Positions 1-10,620 of a DNA stretch of 64,000 nt are shown here, piece by piece. The notes under the pieces were generated by a model. That model was given only the letters and a program-made list of their open reading frames with translations, made no database searches and was not told the origin of the DNA. Source of the stretch: Heracleum sosnowskyi (lineage: Eukaryota; Streptophyta; Magnoliopsida; Apiales; Apiaceae); the NCBI GenBank assembly GCA_030848705.1, contig JAUIZM010000159.1, forward strand, positions 62,001-126,000, given 5' to 3'. A program made the position numbers and the translations under genes. How positions within the stretch are numbered: the stretch's first letter is position 1; each line of letters opens with the position of its first letter.

Positions 1-409
1 GTAAAGTGCAAGAAAGATGAATATAATACTGAGAAGGGAAAGAGGTTTAAGAAGAAAATCAAGAATAAGGTAGAGGAGGTGTTAAACAGTACTGGTAGGA
101 CTTTTCTGCTAGAAAGATGTTCCAACAAGAAAAAGAAGAAGAGCTTCCAAAGTAGCAGTAGTATTAGCAGTGAAGATAAAGATGATAAGTTTATAACTGA
201 ACAAGCAGAGGATAAATTATTATTACCTCAACCTCTTAAGAGTAGGAGGAGTAGGAGAAGGAAGCAGCAAAAACAGCAACTTGAGGCTCTGGAGGAGGAG
301 GATCTTAATATTAGCATTCCAATTAAACAAGGAGACACAGTCAATATAAACAAGCTTCTCTTCACAAAACACAGGAATTTCCTCCTTAAATCTAATTCCA
401 AACAACTGG

Positions 410-456
<47 letters not shown>

Positions 457-2441
457 TCTCTCTCTCTCTCCTTCTGTTGTCTTTGCTTACTGTTTTATTA
501 TCATGTTTGTTTCATCCTATGTAACCTCCTCCTATCCAATCCTCTCTATTTGTTATTATTATCAGGTCAGGGCTGAGGACCTACAAGGAAAAATCATTGT
601 TCTTTTGTTTGCAAACATGTCCAATGATATCTGGATACTGGATTCATTCTCCTTAATTGAGGTTTACAATCAAATTCATCACAAATTTCCTTTTGAGGTC
701 GTTCTTGTCCCGTTTACACGTCCTCATGATCTTATACGACATCCTCGAGTTGACCCTCACCGTAGTTTCACCTCTATTTTCTCTTCCATGCCCTGGACTG
801 CCATTCCCTACTCGGATGTTACCTCATGCCAACGTTTGCTAACAACCTTTGATTTCCCTCCACGTTCACTCCTTATTGATCCAGCAGGCCTTGTTTTGAA
901 CCTCAACGCCTACTGGTCATTTTTTTCCTTTGGAGCCTCTGGTTATCCTTTCACCACGCAAAGGATAAATCTCCTTCGATCTGAAGACAAAGCCATCCGT
1001 AAATATCCCTCCATCTGGAACCTCTTGGCCTCCCCCGAGCGCGATTATGTCATCTCAAACAACGGTGATAAGGTGCGCCTCTATTTATCCTCTCTCTTTG
1101 TTTTTTTTCTCTTTTTATTACAGAGCTTACACAATTTTACTCAGCTATAATATGTATTAAAACTTTTAATTTTCTGATTTACTATACATTATTATACACC
1201 CTACATTTGTTAATGATTACAGGTGCATATTCATAGTCTTGAAGACAAGGTGGTTGCCCTACATTTCTTTGAAGAGGGTCATTTCCCTTCTTACCCCGGA
1301 CTCACCGAAAAACTGTTGACGGCTTATGAGCAATTGGCCAAAACTAAGAACTTTGAGGTCGTGCTCATATATGTCTACGACACATTGAATACACTTCGCT
1401 GTACAAATGAAGCTAAATTCTGGAAAAGATTCAAGAGGATGCCGTGGTTAGCGCTCCCGTTTAAAGACCCGGTCATTAAGAAGTTAAAGAGGATCTGCCA
1501 CTATCCCCTGGATTTGGAAGGGCCGGCTCCAGATCCCAGACTTGTTATTGTTGGACCTCGAGGGGAATACTTTGAACCATATGGTGCTGATATTTTTATG
1601 AATTTTAAGATTCCAGCATACCCATTTACCCGTAGGAAAATGGTTGATTTGGTGGCCGGTAAAGCCAGGAGTGTGAAGCTAGACATGATCTGGGATTCCA
1701 ACACTGTCCTCAGACGAAGAGATGAATCCGAGGCAAGTTCTTTTGACATTCAATGCATCTTTACGTCACCTTTTGTATTGTCTTGAAGTTTGTTGTCTGG
1801 TTTTTTTCAGTAATGTGGACAAGGTCCAATTTTCCTACATAATTTGGTGAAAACCTTGATGTAAATGGCAATTTCCTGTATTTCTTGCGGTATACAACTT
1901 GTTTGCAGTCCATACTTGTTACCATTCTGTTAATCCTCTGAATGAACTTTTATTGGTTTACTCTATATAGGTTAAATTCTCCGAAGTTGCTGGGAAGAGA
2001 ATTATACTTCTTATTGGGATTTATTGGATTCAGGTTTCTGCAGAGTCCTTTTCAATTCTAAAGTCGAAGTATAACCTGATGAAGGGCACAGATGACGAGT
2101 TTGAGGTAATCCAAATCTTTGATGTAAGACAGCTATCTGATTACAAGGAGTATGCTGCAGATGTACCATGGTTGGTCCATTCTTTTGACGAACGCTCACA
2201 TTGGCTATCGTTGTTACTTGACTCTTCGGGCGATGCTCAGCTTCTTGCCTTCGATCGCCATGGACAAGTTGTTAGGAGAGCAACTAATCCATGCTTTGAC
2301 GTCGAGGAGGATGCAAAATTCCCCTTTTCTGCTGATGGTGATTTGGAGAAGGAGGTTTATCGTGAGTTGTACGAAAGCTTCAGTTGGTATTGTTGGAACC
2401 AGGACGGTATTTTTCGTAATTTAGACACGACGAGTGCATGA
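1..2441 (+). CDS. Nucleoredoxin-like protein with degenerate active sites (3' part, four exons visible)
   Basis: Plant nucleoredoxins are tandem thioredoxin-fold proteins that normally reduce disulfides through WCxxC motifs. The exons read here are 1-408 (open at the window edge), 566-1072, 1223-1732 and 1971-2441, all joined in phase 0, giving about 631 visible residues. Exon 1 begins with a Lys/Ser-rich low-complexity stretch and ends in the start of thioredoxin-like domain 1 (HRNFLLKSNSKQL, then VRAEDLQGK). Domain 2 starts at LLASPERDYVISNNGDK and contains PWLALPFKD and LVIVGPRGEY, as in the family. Domain 3 starts at VKFSEVAGKR. None of the three domains has a WCxxC motif; the corresponding places read FANMSNDIW, FFEEGHFPS and IGIYWIQVS. 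The intron between exons 3 and 4 has a GC donor. The N-terminus lies upstream of the window. Disulfide reductase activity is therefore unlikely. The family call is firm and the function is open. Confidence 0.82.
413..470. repeat. (CT)n microsatellite in intron 1 of the nucleoredoxin-like gene
   Basis: This is a nearly pure CT dinucleotide run with one interruption (TCCC) in the intron between exons 1-408 and 566-1072. It starts four bases after the GT donor. It is likely length-polymorphic. Confidence 0.95.
1733..1970 (+). other. GC-AG intron of the nucleoredoxin-like gene
   Basis: The reading frame requires a splice after the GAG codon at 1730-1732, where the sequence is GAG|GCAAGT. This is a perfect GC-type donor. 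The acceptor is CTATATAG at 1963-1970. Reading through instead would end the protein at 1784-1786, before domain 3. The second copy of this gene at 51.4 kb keeps the same GC donor. Confidence 0.7.
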
Positions 2442-2894
2442 AGAATGGTGTTGGCTTTATTTCGTAACTATATTAGGATAATGTGGAGAAAACTTAGACT
2501 TTTTATATGTATTTTGTATGGTGGGTAGTGTCCTTTTTTGCTATATATGTAGGGTGGTGGGCTGATGAGAGTCTGTACTTGATGTAATGGTTATGATTAT
2601 TAGTCCTCTCATCGACATAGTTTTTGTTATGTTTTAGTCATGTGCATGGTGATGTAAGTTAACAATGTAAGACTTGATGCACGTTTGGTTACAGGATGAC
2701 TACTCATCATTAACAGTTTCCGGCTTCTTCCATACATACTATTCTTCCCTTGCTCGTTTCATCTACATATATGCATATACAAACATATGACTAGGTTGGT
2801 TGTACTTTGTGCAAATATAGTGTGTTGTAATGCTTGGGTTTCTTCTATTGTTGAATTCTTATATTATTTGAATTTCATTGGCTGCTGCTGATAT
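2442..2894. other. 3' flank of the nucleoredoxin-like gene
   Basis: I see no gene here. The first part (AGAATGGTGTTGGCTTTATT and following) has a counterpart next to the pseudogene copy at about 50.8 kb, so the two loci share a 3' untranslated flank as well as coding sequence. The rest is AT-rich, with no features that I recognise. Confidence 0.6.
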
Positions 2895-3165
2895 GTGAGG
2901 TGGGAGAGAAAGGTGATAAACCCCTCAAGAGTAGGAGTTGGGGGAGGAAGTAGAGGAAGAAGCTTCAGGAGGAAGAGGAGCAGCTTAATAATAACATTAC
3001 TTCCTCTGGAATTTCACCACCAAAAGGATTTCTTAAAAGAAGATGCAATCCTTAAAACAGGCCATATGGAATTTCTTGGCCACCCCTGGAGTGTGATTAT
3101 GTCATCTCAAATGACGGTTGTCAGGTGCGACTCTATTTGTCCTCCCTCTCTCTTTTTACTCATTT
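2895..3165 (+). pseudogene. Fused remnant of a nucleoredoxin-like gene
   Basis: The start (CCCTCAAGAGTAGGAGTTGG, then purine-rich sequence encoding Arg/Lys) resembles the basic part of exon 1 of the gene at 1-2441 (about 230-300). The end (TTCTTGGCCACCC to GTGCGACTCTATTTGTCC) resembles the end of its exon 2 and the following donor (about 1022-1090). The sequence between these in the intact gene is missing. It is therefore a short, internally deleted duplicate immediately downstream of the parent. It cannot encode a thioredoxin domain. Its right edge lies about 20 bp from the CACTA element at 3187. Confidence 0.6.
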
Positions 3166-3892
3166 AATTTTTTTTATACAAATCTCCACTACTAGAAAAA
3201 CTAACTGCAATAGACATCGGCTAAAAACCGATGTCTATTGAAAAAGAGAAGCAATGTCTTTGCATGTGTAGAGAAATGTAGGGGTATTAGACATCGGTTT
3301 TTAGCCGATGTCTATGTTAATCTTTAACATCGGTTTTTTAATAAGCAACAGATGTCTATGTTCTTTTTTAACATCGGTTTCTTAATAAGTAACTGATGTC
3401 TATGTTTCTCTTTTACATCGGTTTCTATTCTTTAGACATTAGTGTTCTGATGTTACTTGTGATTTTTAACATCGGTTTTTTGCGAAAGTGATGTAAGTTC
3501 TGTATTAAAAAATACATGGATGCCCTATTTGACATGGCCAAAAAACAAAACCAAATGACCAAAATCAAAAAGCCAAACCAAAACCAAATATCGAAATCAA
3601 AAGGCCAATATATACTAAAACCAAATATAAAATTCAATAGGCCAACTACATTATCCAATTCATATCGAAACTAACAACATAATTCAAACCATCCAAATAT
3701 CAAAACTACATTCATATAAGCACATTTCCTAGTTTTTCAGGCACATGTCCTAGTTTTTCAAAACCTTGGTAATTCTTTCCTTGTGCTGCTTGCCTTAGAG
3801 CCTTTTTTAGATCTTCACAATAGGTCCCCAAGTGCTGCAACTTCTGTTTTAGCTCGCCAAATGAAGATCTCATTTCAGAAACTTCTATTAAT

Positions 3893-4770
3893 AGCCTTTG
3901 CTCTCTCTTCATACATGATCTCCCTTGTTAAACGATATAGAGACAAGAATGCATAAGAATTCCCAAAGGCTCCATCTGAAAGTCCTGGCTTCTCAACCAA
4001 ACCTCTCTTCCATACTACCTCTCCAGCTTCTATAGCTGCATCCTGGAATTCTCTGTCATGTGTAAATACCTACAAAAGCATAGGATAAACTGTTTACCAC
4101 CGGACTAATGTGTACTATATTGTTTGTGTGCTTCCTCTACTATTTAGTTTATTGCATTAGATAATCAACAAATACACGAATAGAGGTTTTAAGTTCTTGA
4201 TTTAGAATCAATTTTCCTCCTACATATGCATGTTCAGGTGTTTTTATTAATGTATGTGCCTTTAGTAAGTCACGACGCAAGGGCTACATACCTTGGATGC
4301 CTTCGACAGTGTGATGGCCATGCCAGCTGCACCATGAGACCATTGCACCAGCTTATCCCTTGGGTTCCCTTCACATGATGGATAATTGCCGCTATGATGG
4401 AATCTGTTGCTCATCATGTACCTTAACGTCCCTTTAACATCTTTAGCATCCTCTTCTGATAGTGGGAAATGAAGCAACACATGTAAAATACCTGCAAGAC
4501 CATTAGCCGCACCCCAGTACCTAGTCCCATGCCATCTATACATAAGTGGACAGGCAGTGTCGGACGCCCCTGCTCTGCCTCCAGCTAACACAGCTTTTAC
4601 AATTGGCATAAAAATATTAGAAGGCACTGATGTTTCCCCCCAAGTACTTGTTTATAAACAGAGCTGCCCATAAAAACCCAGTACGTCCATAGAGAAGATC
4701 ATACGACATTCCAAGACCACCTTCCTGGGGACCAACAGGAAGTGCACTGTCTTCTGCTAACTGAAGATTA
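3893..4770 (-). pseudogene. Captured LanC-like (GCR2/GCL family) gene fragment
   Basis: On the minus strand, three exon-like blocks match the plant LanC-like proteins. Block 1 (about 4770-4626) encodes GLGMSYDLLYGRTGFLWAAL. Block 2 (about 4625-4292) contains LAGGRAGASD, RWHGTRYWGAANGLAGI, DVKGTLRYMMSNRF, GNYPSCEGNPRDKLVQWSHG and ends at a GTATGT donor. Block 3 (4069-3893) contains HDREFQDAAIEAGEVVW and SNSYAFLSLYRLT-like sequence (GNSYAFLSLYRLTREIMYEE). Blocks 2 and 3 still splice in frame. Blocks 1 and 2 are out of frame, apparently because of one extra G in a six-G run at about 4637. Coding similarity stops after ERAKA at 3893, and the reading frame ends at 3875-3877. The first and last parts of the family protein are absent, so this is a captured, non-functional fragment inside the CACTA element. 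Confidence 0.78.
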
Positions 4771-4802
4771 GGAATTAATACAAGAACAAAGACCCCACAC
4801 AA

Positions 4803-6700
4803 AATATTTTACTAATATAATACTCTGATAAACTTGCTGGAGCCTGGAAGATATATCATAGAAGAAGCAGGATGGAAATCTCATGCAGTTCAATTTATAT
4901 TTACAATACGTGTATAACCTATTTAAATCCAAATTCCATATAATATTCTCATGCAGCTGCATCACGTAAATGAAGCAACTAAAAGGCCTTAAATTTTCAT
5001 GCATATGCATTTCTATTTTTTACTTATCACAGTTACAACACAGGCCAAACAACTACTGTAACACATGCCAACAAACTAGAAGCCAGACTCACAATAGAAA
5101 TGAGAGCTTATAAAAGTTGATAACAGAACTATACAACTAAATATTAAAGGCTGAGAAGAAGATAAAATGAGTGGCATCAGTATCATTCAAACTATCTTTC
5201 CCACCCAACAAACCAATATCTTATGTATCTAATAATTTAGTAATCACTGAGACACTTTAGACAGCTATCGTAAATATTAAGTAAACATCACAGACACATT
5301 ACAAAGTTAGCAACAAAAATATGCAGGCTTCTACGTGACTCATGTCTCTGTAAGAAATAAAATATGATACATATTGCCATCTGGGTGAAGTTGACACATT
5401 TGATTATCATCACCAACGGCTAATAAATATCCTGACGATGTCAAACCTTGAAACAAAGAAATACGTAGGTTTTTATCTACTTCATATCCTCGGTATCTAA
5501 TAATCCAAATGTTTTAATAATCTAAGTTCAGTCGAGATCAAAAACTAAATTCAATTAAAACATTAATTTTCAGTTTCTCAAACAATTCAAGATACATAGT
5601 TCTCCTAAAACTGACCTTGATTTCAATTCCACATTTCTCTTAAGAATACTAAATTAATCATCAAAGTAACACTAAGAAAATCATAAGGTGATCGATTAAA
5701 TCAAAAGCCCATAAAGTTTGGATCAAAGATCACATGTTCTTAGAACTTGTCAGAATCAGATTATCATCAAGGTTCTTTTTCCAATCATACCAAAGTAAAA
5801 AAAATTCATACTTTTAAACATTAAAAAATTTAAAAAAACAGATGACACATCTCAGTACAAATTCAAAGATCAAAATCATGAAGCAGCAACACAACTTATC
5901 CATTGAAAGATCCAACAATCAACACACAACATAAAATTCACAAAAAAGATACAATCTTTATAAACATAAAGGGTTAAAAAACATACCTCTGTAGTTGACA
6001 AGAGTAGGCATAGCGAATCTTGAAAGAAAACTCAGAAAACAGAGCTAAAAATAAGCAGAGATGAAATAAAACAACAAAACAAAAGAAAAGTAACACAGTT
6101 TGATCTTGTAACTAATATATTTGGCCGCCTGCTTTACCTTCTTAATATGCAAGTCATTAGACATTCAGCATAAAGAACATAAAATCCAAACAACATCAAT
6201 CTTCTTAATAGGCTCTAGATCTGTTAAACAAATTAAACAATTACGATAATTCAAATCGAACAAATGGGGATAATCGAACTAAAATTGAAAGAGGATTGAA
6301 CGAATATTGTATAAATTGAAAGGGGATTGATAGATTCAAATAATTGTTAGTAATTTGAGCCAATCGAACAATTGAAAGAAGCTTCTAGGGTTCTTGAAGA
6401 AAAGAGGGAGAGAGAGGGTGGTTGGTTTTTATGTTTTTATATTTTTGATTTTTACAAACTTAACAACGGGGGATTAGTAAAGAGAATTGAACAATTTGAA
6501 AACTTTTTGGTGAAAGAGGTTAGGGTTCTTCGAAAATAGGGATAGAGGGAGGTGTTTGATATTTTTATGTTTTTGATTTTTAGGGGTGGTGGTGGATGGG
6601 TTTGGTATTTATATGTTTTTGATGTTTTATGTTTAAGGGACGGATCGGGAGGTGAATTTGGTTAATGGTGGAATATTTTTCTAAGGGGGAAAACGAAAAG
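4803..6700. other. AT-rich interior of the CACTA element
   Basis: I find no coding sequence. This may be intron and upstream sequence that came with the LanC-like fragment. A short stretch of GA-rich sequence (6385-6425) and two loosely repeated blocks with TATGTTTTTATATTTTTGATTTTT-like text (6430-6620, abbreviated) are the only visible structure. Confidence 0.5.
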
Positions 6701-6882
6701 AGGGAAGCGCGTGTTTTTTTTTTGAAAAAAGAGGTTCAGACATCATTTATTCAAGTAAGCGATGTGTAGATTACTATTAGACATCGGTTTCATTTTTATC
6801 GATGTAAGAGATACTTTTAACATCAGTTGCTTTTTTACCTGATGTCTAAAGTGTGATGTCTAATCTAGTTTTTCTAGTAGTT

Positions 6883-7759
6883 TAGCCAATTTTAGTTACC
6901 TACTATATCTATTTGAACTTCTCATCATTTTACACCATGTGGGGTCATCTGAATTTCGATTTATCATCCATTATTGCATCCCTTGTATCTTTTAGCGCGC
7001 ACTATTTAGTTACTTCAAAAGCACAGCTAACTTACTGGGTGCATTCTTAACAATGAGGTTTATGGGGGATGTCACTAGACATACATCTCCTTGAGTGCTG
7101 CCTAAATATTAAATGACATACTACTTCGTTTCTCAAATAGGAGAAATGGTGTTGTGGAGAAGGCTTGTATCTTTCATTCAGCAAGAATCGGAATATGTAC
7201 AGAGAGAAAGGGATTAATTTAGATCCTATCGGTATATTTGTTAATATGATACTGCAATGTAATTTCCTCTTCCATTATGTGATGTTTCGATCAGCCTTTG
7301 AAGGGCCTCAAGCCCAATGTTACATTATGCTTAATAAGTTCCGGTGAGGTGTTTGGTATACAGATATATATATTAATATACTATATGTATGAGTGAATTT
7401 TTTTAATGTTATAATAGTTGATGTTCTCCCTTCCATGAAGAAAATATATGTTGTAACTTTGTAGAGTCAAAATTCTATTGATGCAAAATTGCAAACCATT
7501 GTAATTAGCCTGACATTCCTTGTAACATGGCTATAGTTCATATTGCAAAGCTAAAGACCTGATTTGTCTATTTTGTATGAAATTTTCATATTTGATTCCT
7601 TGAAAAATGAGTAGAAAACCAGAAATAAGTTGAAACTACATTTTTGGGCCTAAATCCGAGATTTCAATTTTGTTGTAATTTTTTCTGCATTAATGTGCCT
7701 GGTTCTTCGTAATGAGGATTTATGGTATACTTGTGTTTCTTGAAAGAACGTCCACGTCA
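6883..7759. other. Unannotated spacer between two mobile elements
   Basis: I see no convincing gene. There is one short open stretch (7165-7347) with no recognisable motif. The sequence is AT-rich and probably ordinary intergenic DNA, or the old flank of the nucleoredoxin remnant. Confidence 0.5.
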
Positions 7760-8150
7760 TGGCAAAGAGTGCTCCCTCCAATACCACAGTTTATCTTGTG
7801 CACTAAGGCTGCTCCCTTATCCAATACTCCTAGACAATGAGATGGTAACACTAATAGTATAAATACCCAAGTAACCTCGCACATGATGGGGTTCTAATTT
7901 TTCTACACATTTCACTCTCACACTCACACATTTGCTCTCAAATATCAGTCACCAAGTAATAATATTTCTGATATTGTTTCTTGTATTCTCCACCACCAAG
8001 TTACTTACTCTCATGCCGGAGGTGCTTGACGGCCACCACCCCCGGTCAGGCATTGTTTTGCAGAGTCCCGACCAACAGCACACCACATTTCCGACCAAAC
8101 ATTGCCGGAAGAGGGAAAAGTGCGGTAGAGTGGAGAAAGGAGCATTATCA
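7760..8150 (+). repeat. 5' LTR of the decayed Tat-type element
   Basis: It shares long blocks with 13596-14088, for example CTCTCAAATATCAGTCACC and CCAATACCACA. A TATAAATA box lies at 7858-7865. The right end TTATCA is clear from the following primer site. The left end is only where similarity between the two copies stops, so the true LTR may begin elsewhere. Confidence 0.7.
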
Positions 8151-8239
8151 TTTGGCGCTAGAAGGAGGGGTTTTTCCTTAAAAAAAGCCTCCACCGGTTC
8201 AACATCATATTTCAGCAAAATTGAGGGTGAATGTGAGGA

Positions 8240-8935
8240 AGGGTCATCTCAAAGCAAAAAAAAAAATTACTAGCTCTAAAATTTGCTAACTCTTTTTCTC
8301 ACTTTTGTCTCCTCCTTGGCGGGGAGGAAGGGTCACCTCCAAACAAAAAAAATTTACTATCTCAAAAAATTTCTATCTCATATTCTCACCCTTATCGCCT
8401 CCTTGATAGGTGAGGAGGGACATCTCAAAACAAATCTAAAAAAAATAAAAAAATTTAACTCCTTTTCTCAACCTTGTTGCCTCCTTGGCGGGTGAGGAAG
8501 GTCCTATTAAAGCAGAAAAATTTACTATCTCAAAAAAATTGTCTAACTCCTTTTCTCACTTTTGTTGCCTCATTGGCAGGTGAAGAGGAAAACATTTACT
8601 ATCTCAAAAAAAAAAAAATCTAACTCCTTGTCTCACCTTTGTTGCCTCCGTGGTAGGTGATGATATATCATCTTAAAACAAATATTTATTATCTCCGAAA
8701 TATTCTTAACTCATTTTCTCACTTCTCGTCTCATTAGCGGGTGAAAAATGAGTATCTGAAAGAATAAATTTATTATCTCAAAAAATTTCTAACTCCTTTT
8801 CTCATTCTTTTCTCCTTCTTGGCGAGTGAGGAGGGTCCTCTCAAAGTCAAAAAATTACTATCTCATTAAATTCTCCAACACCTTTTCTCACCCTTGTCGC
8901 CGCTTTGGCCGGTGAGGTAAGGGCATCTCAAGGCA
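8240..8935. repeat. About eight diverged 84-bp tandem repeats
   Basis: The units carry TTACTATCTCAAAAAA, TAACTCCTTTTCTCAC and a TCCTTGGCGGGTGAGGAGGG core. Cores lie near 8316, 8399, 8484, 8569, 8647, 8730, 8816 and 8902, giving a spacing of about 78-86 bp. The array sits just after the primer site, where gag would be expected. Confidence 0.85.
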
Positions 8936-9129
8936 TTCATATGTCAACAAAAAGTTCACAACAAAGGCAAAAAAGCAACAAAAAAAACTCATAAATGCAA
9001 CAAAGCAGCAAGACACGTCCTTACTCTCTCTTATAATGACATCAAGGCCTAAGCACACTCGTATGTAACTTATTATGTAATCAAGGAGAAATGCCCGCCT
9101 GAAAGGATGATTCACCCACTGAAAACTCG

Positions 9130-10140
9130 TCTCATTTCACAATCTCAACATGGAAACTTCTTATAGATGGTTCATCTACCTCAACAAGGAGGGGGAGTGC
9201 CTTATCATAATCATCTCGGAAGGTTTTCAATTTATACCAGCCTTAAGATCCACTTTCAAAGTCACAAACAATCAAGCCGAGAATGAAGCACTTTTTGCAT
9301 GCCTAAACCTAGCAAGAAGTCTCCAAGTACAATATCTCTCAATTTTCGGCGACTCATGGATTGTGATAAGGCAAACACGAGAGACTAGGTCATGAAAGAC
9401 ATCATACTCACCAAGTACCAAGCCTTGGTCAAGTATCTTCTTTCCCTCTTCACTAGTCACACACTTGTTTAAGCAGGTGGAGCTGACAACACAATCGCAG
9501 ATTTGTTCTCTAAGTCCAAAAGGGGGGGGGGGGGATTTAGACGATTGTGTCTATTTTGAAGAAGTTAAAAGTACCGACAATTGAAGATCAACAAATCTTG
9601 GAAATTGGCCTTACAAACTCGACCTAGATGACACCCGTCATTGATTCCTTGAAGTAGGGTATCCTATATAAGGATCCCATTAAGGCAAAATAACTCTCCT
9701 CTCAAGCCACAAAATACATCATTCAGGATGATGCACTCTACAAGAGGACGTTGGATTTCCCCATCCTTAAATGCACTAACCCACCTAAGGCTTTGTATTG
9801 CATGAAAGAGGTTCACGAGGGGACCGGTGGTTATCAAATGAAAGGAAAAGCTCTCGCTCACAAGATTATAAGGAAAGAGTATTTTAAGCCTACCTTAGCT
9901 AAGGATTTCAAATTCTTTGTTAAGAGGAGCTAGAAGAAAATATCAAAATATTGGATGTAGGGGAACTAGTACTTCGAGTAAAAAAAGCCTCCAACCTGCG
10001 TTATACGGGTAAACTCCGCCTAAATGGAAAGGTATCTACACAAGGTCAAGAAAATGTTACATCAGTGCTCATATAAGTTGGAAAGATTAGATGGAAACGA
10101 GGTCAACAACACTTGACATGGGAATAAAATTGTGAAACTA
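9130..10140 (+). pseudogene. Pol remnant: second RNase H, then integrase ends without the catalytic core
   Basis: At about 9147-9400, pieces in two frames (WKLLIDGSSTSTRRGS, then TNNQAENEALFACLNLARS and FGDSWIVIRQT) match the second RNase H of Tat-type elements. At 9738-9930, LKCTNPPKALYCMKEVHEG and AHKIIRKEYFKPTLAKD match the N-terminal zinc-binding region of integrase. About 15 bp after that frame ends, NIKILDVGELVLRVKKAS and RYTGKLRLNGK (9940-10040) match the C-terminal end of the same protein, followed by LDGNEVNNT and a stop. The DDE catalytic core that should lie between is gone. Frame shifts and stops show the whole region is dead. Confidence 0.72.
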
Positions 10141-10224
10141 TACACTAAGTGGAAGTTTGTGCAACATTATGCTACATCAAAGGGTTGAAGGCCTACTTCT
10201 ATGAGCCTTCCTACACCCAATAAC

Positions 10225-10620
10225 AAACACAAGTACAATATCTCAGAAAAAATTAAGTGATTATATTATCTCATGAGCCTCATACAGACACAAAACAGAC
10301 ACAAAGCGGGGAAAGTACTTTAGACACAATGGCAACACCTCAGACACAACTATATCGGACAAAATTAAGTGAATTATATTATCTTATGAGTTTCATACAG
10401 ACACAAGGCAAGTAACACCATCTTGGACACAAGTTACATTATATTAGACACAAGTAACATTATCTCAGGCACAATTGTATATATGGTACTATCTCATGAG
10501 TTTTATACACACACAAGGCGGGTAAAACCGATTCAGACATAAGTGATGTCACCTCAGACACAAGTAACATCTCAACAACAATTAAGCGTCCTATATTTAT
10601 AACAAGGCCTCTTTATCAAT
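10225..10620. repeat. Degenerate repeats with CAGACACAA motifs
   Basis: ATTATCTCATGAG..CATACAGACACAA blocks and CAGACACAAGTAACAT blocks recur about every 60-120 bp. This is a diverged array in the 3' region of the decayed element. The period is irregular. Confidence 0.55.

Larger units (their letters stand above)
3187..6882. mobile_element. Non-autonomous CACTA-type element carrying a host gene fragment
   Basis: The left end reads CACTACTAGAAAAACTAA. The right end, reverse-complemented, reads AACTACTAGAAAAACTAG, so about 16 bp of terminal inverted repeat match, with the outermost base mutated at the right. Many subterminal copies of an ACATCGGTTTTT / GATGTCTA motif lie near both ends (3215-3490 and 6735-6860) in both orientations, as is typical of CACTA elements. 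No transposase is recognisable. The interior carries LanC-like exons with their introns (3893-4770) plus AT-rich filler. A clear 3-bp target duplication could not be confirmed. Confidence 0.75.

Noticed and set aside
3712..3912. A 66-residue coiled-coil-like open frame (minus) inside the CACTA element
   Set aside because: It overlaps the end of the captured LanC-like fragment in another frame, and shows no family match or independent start signal.
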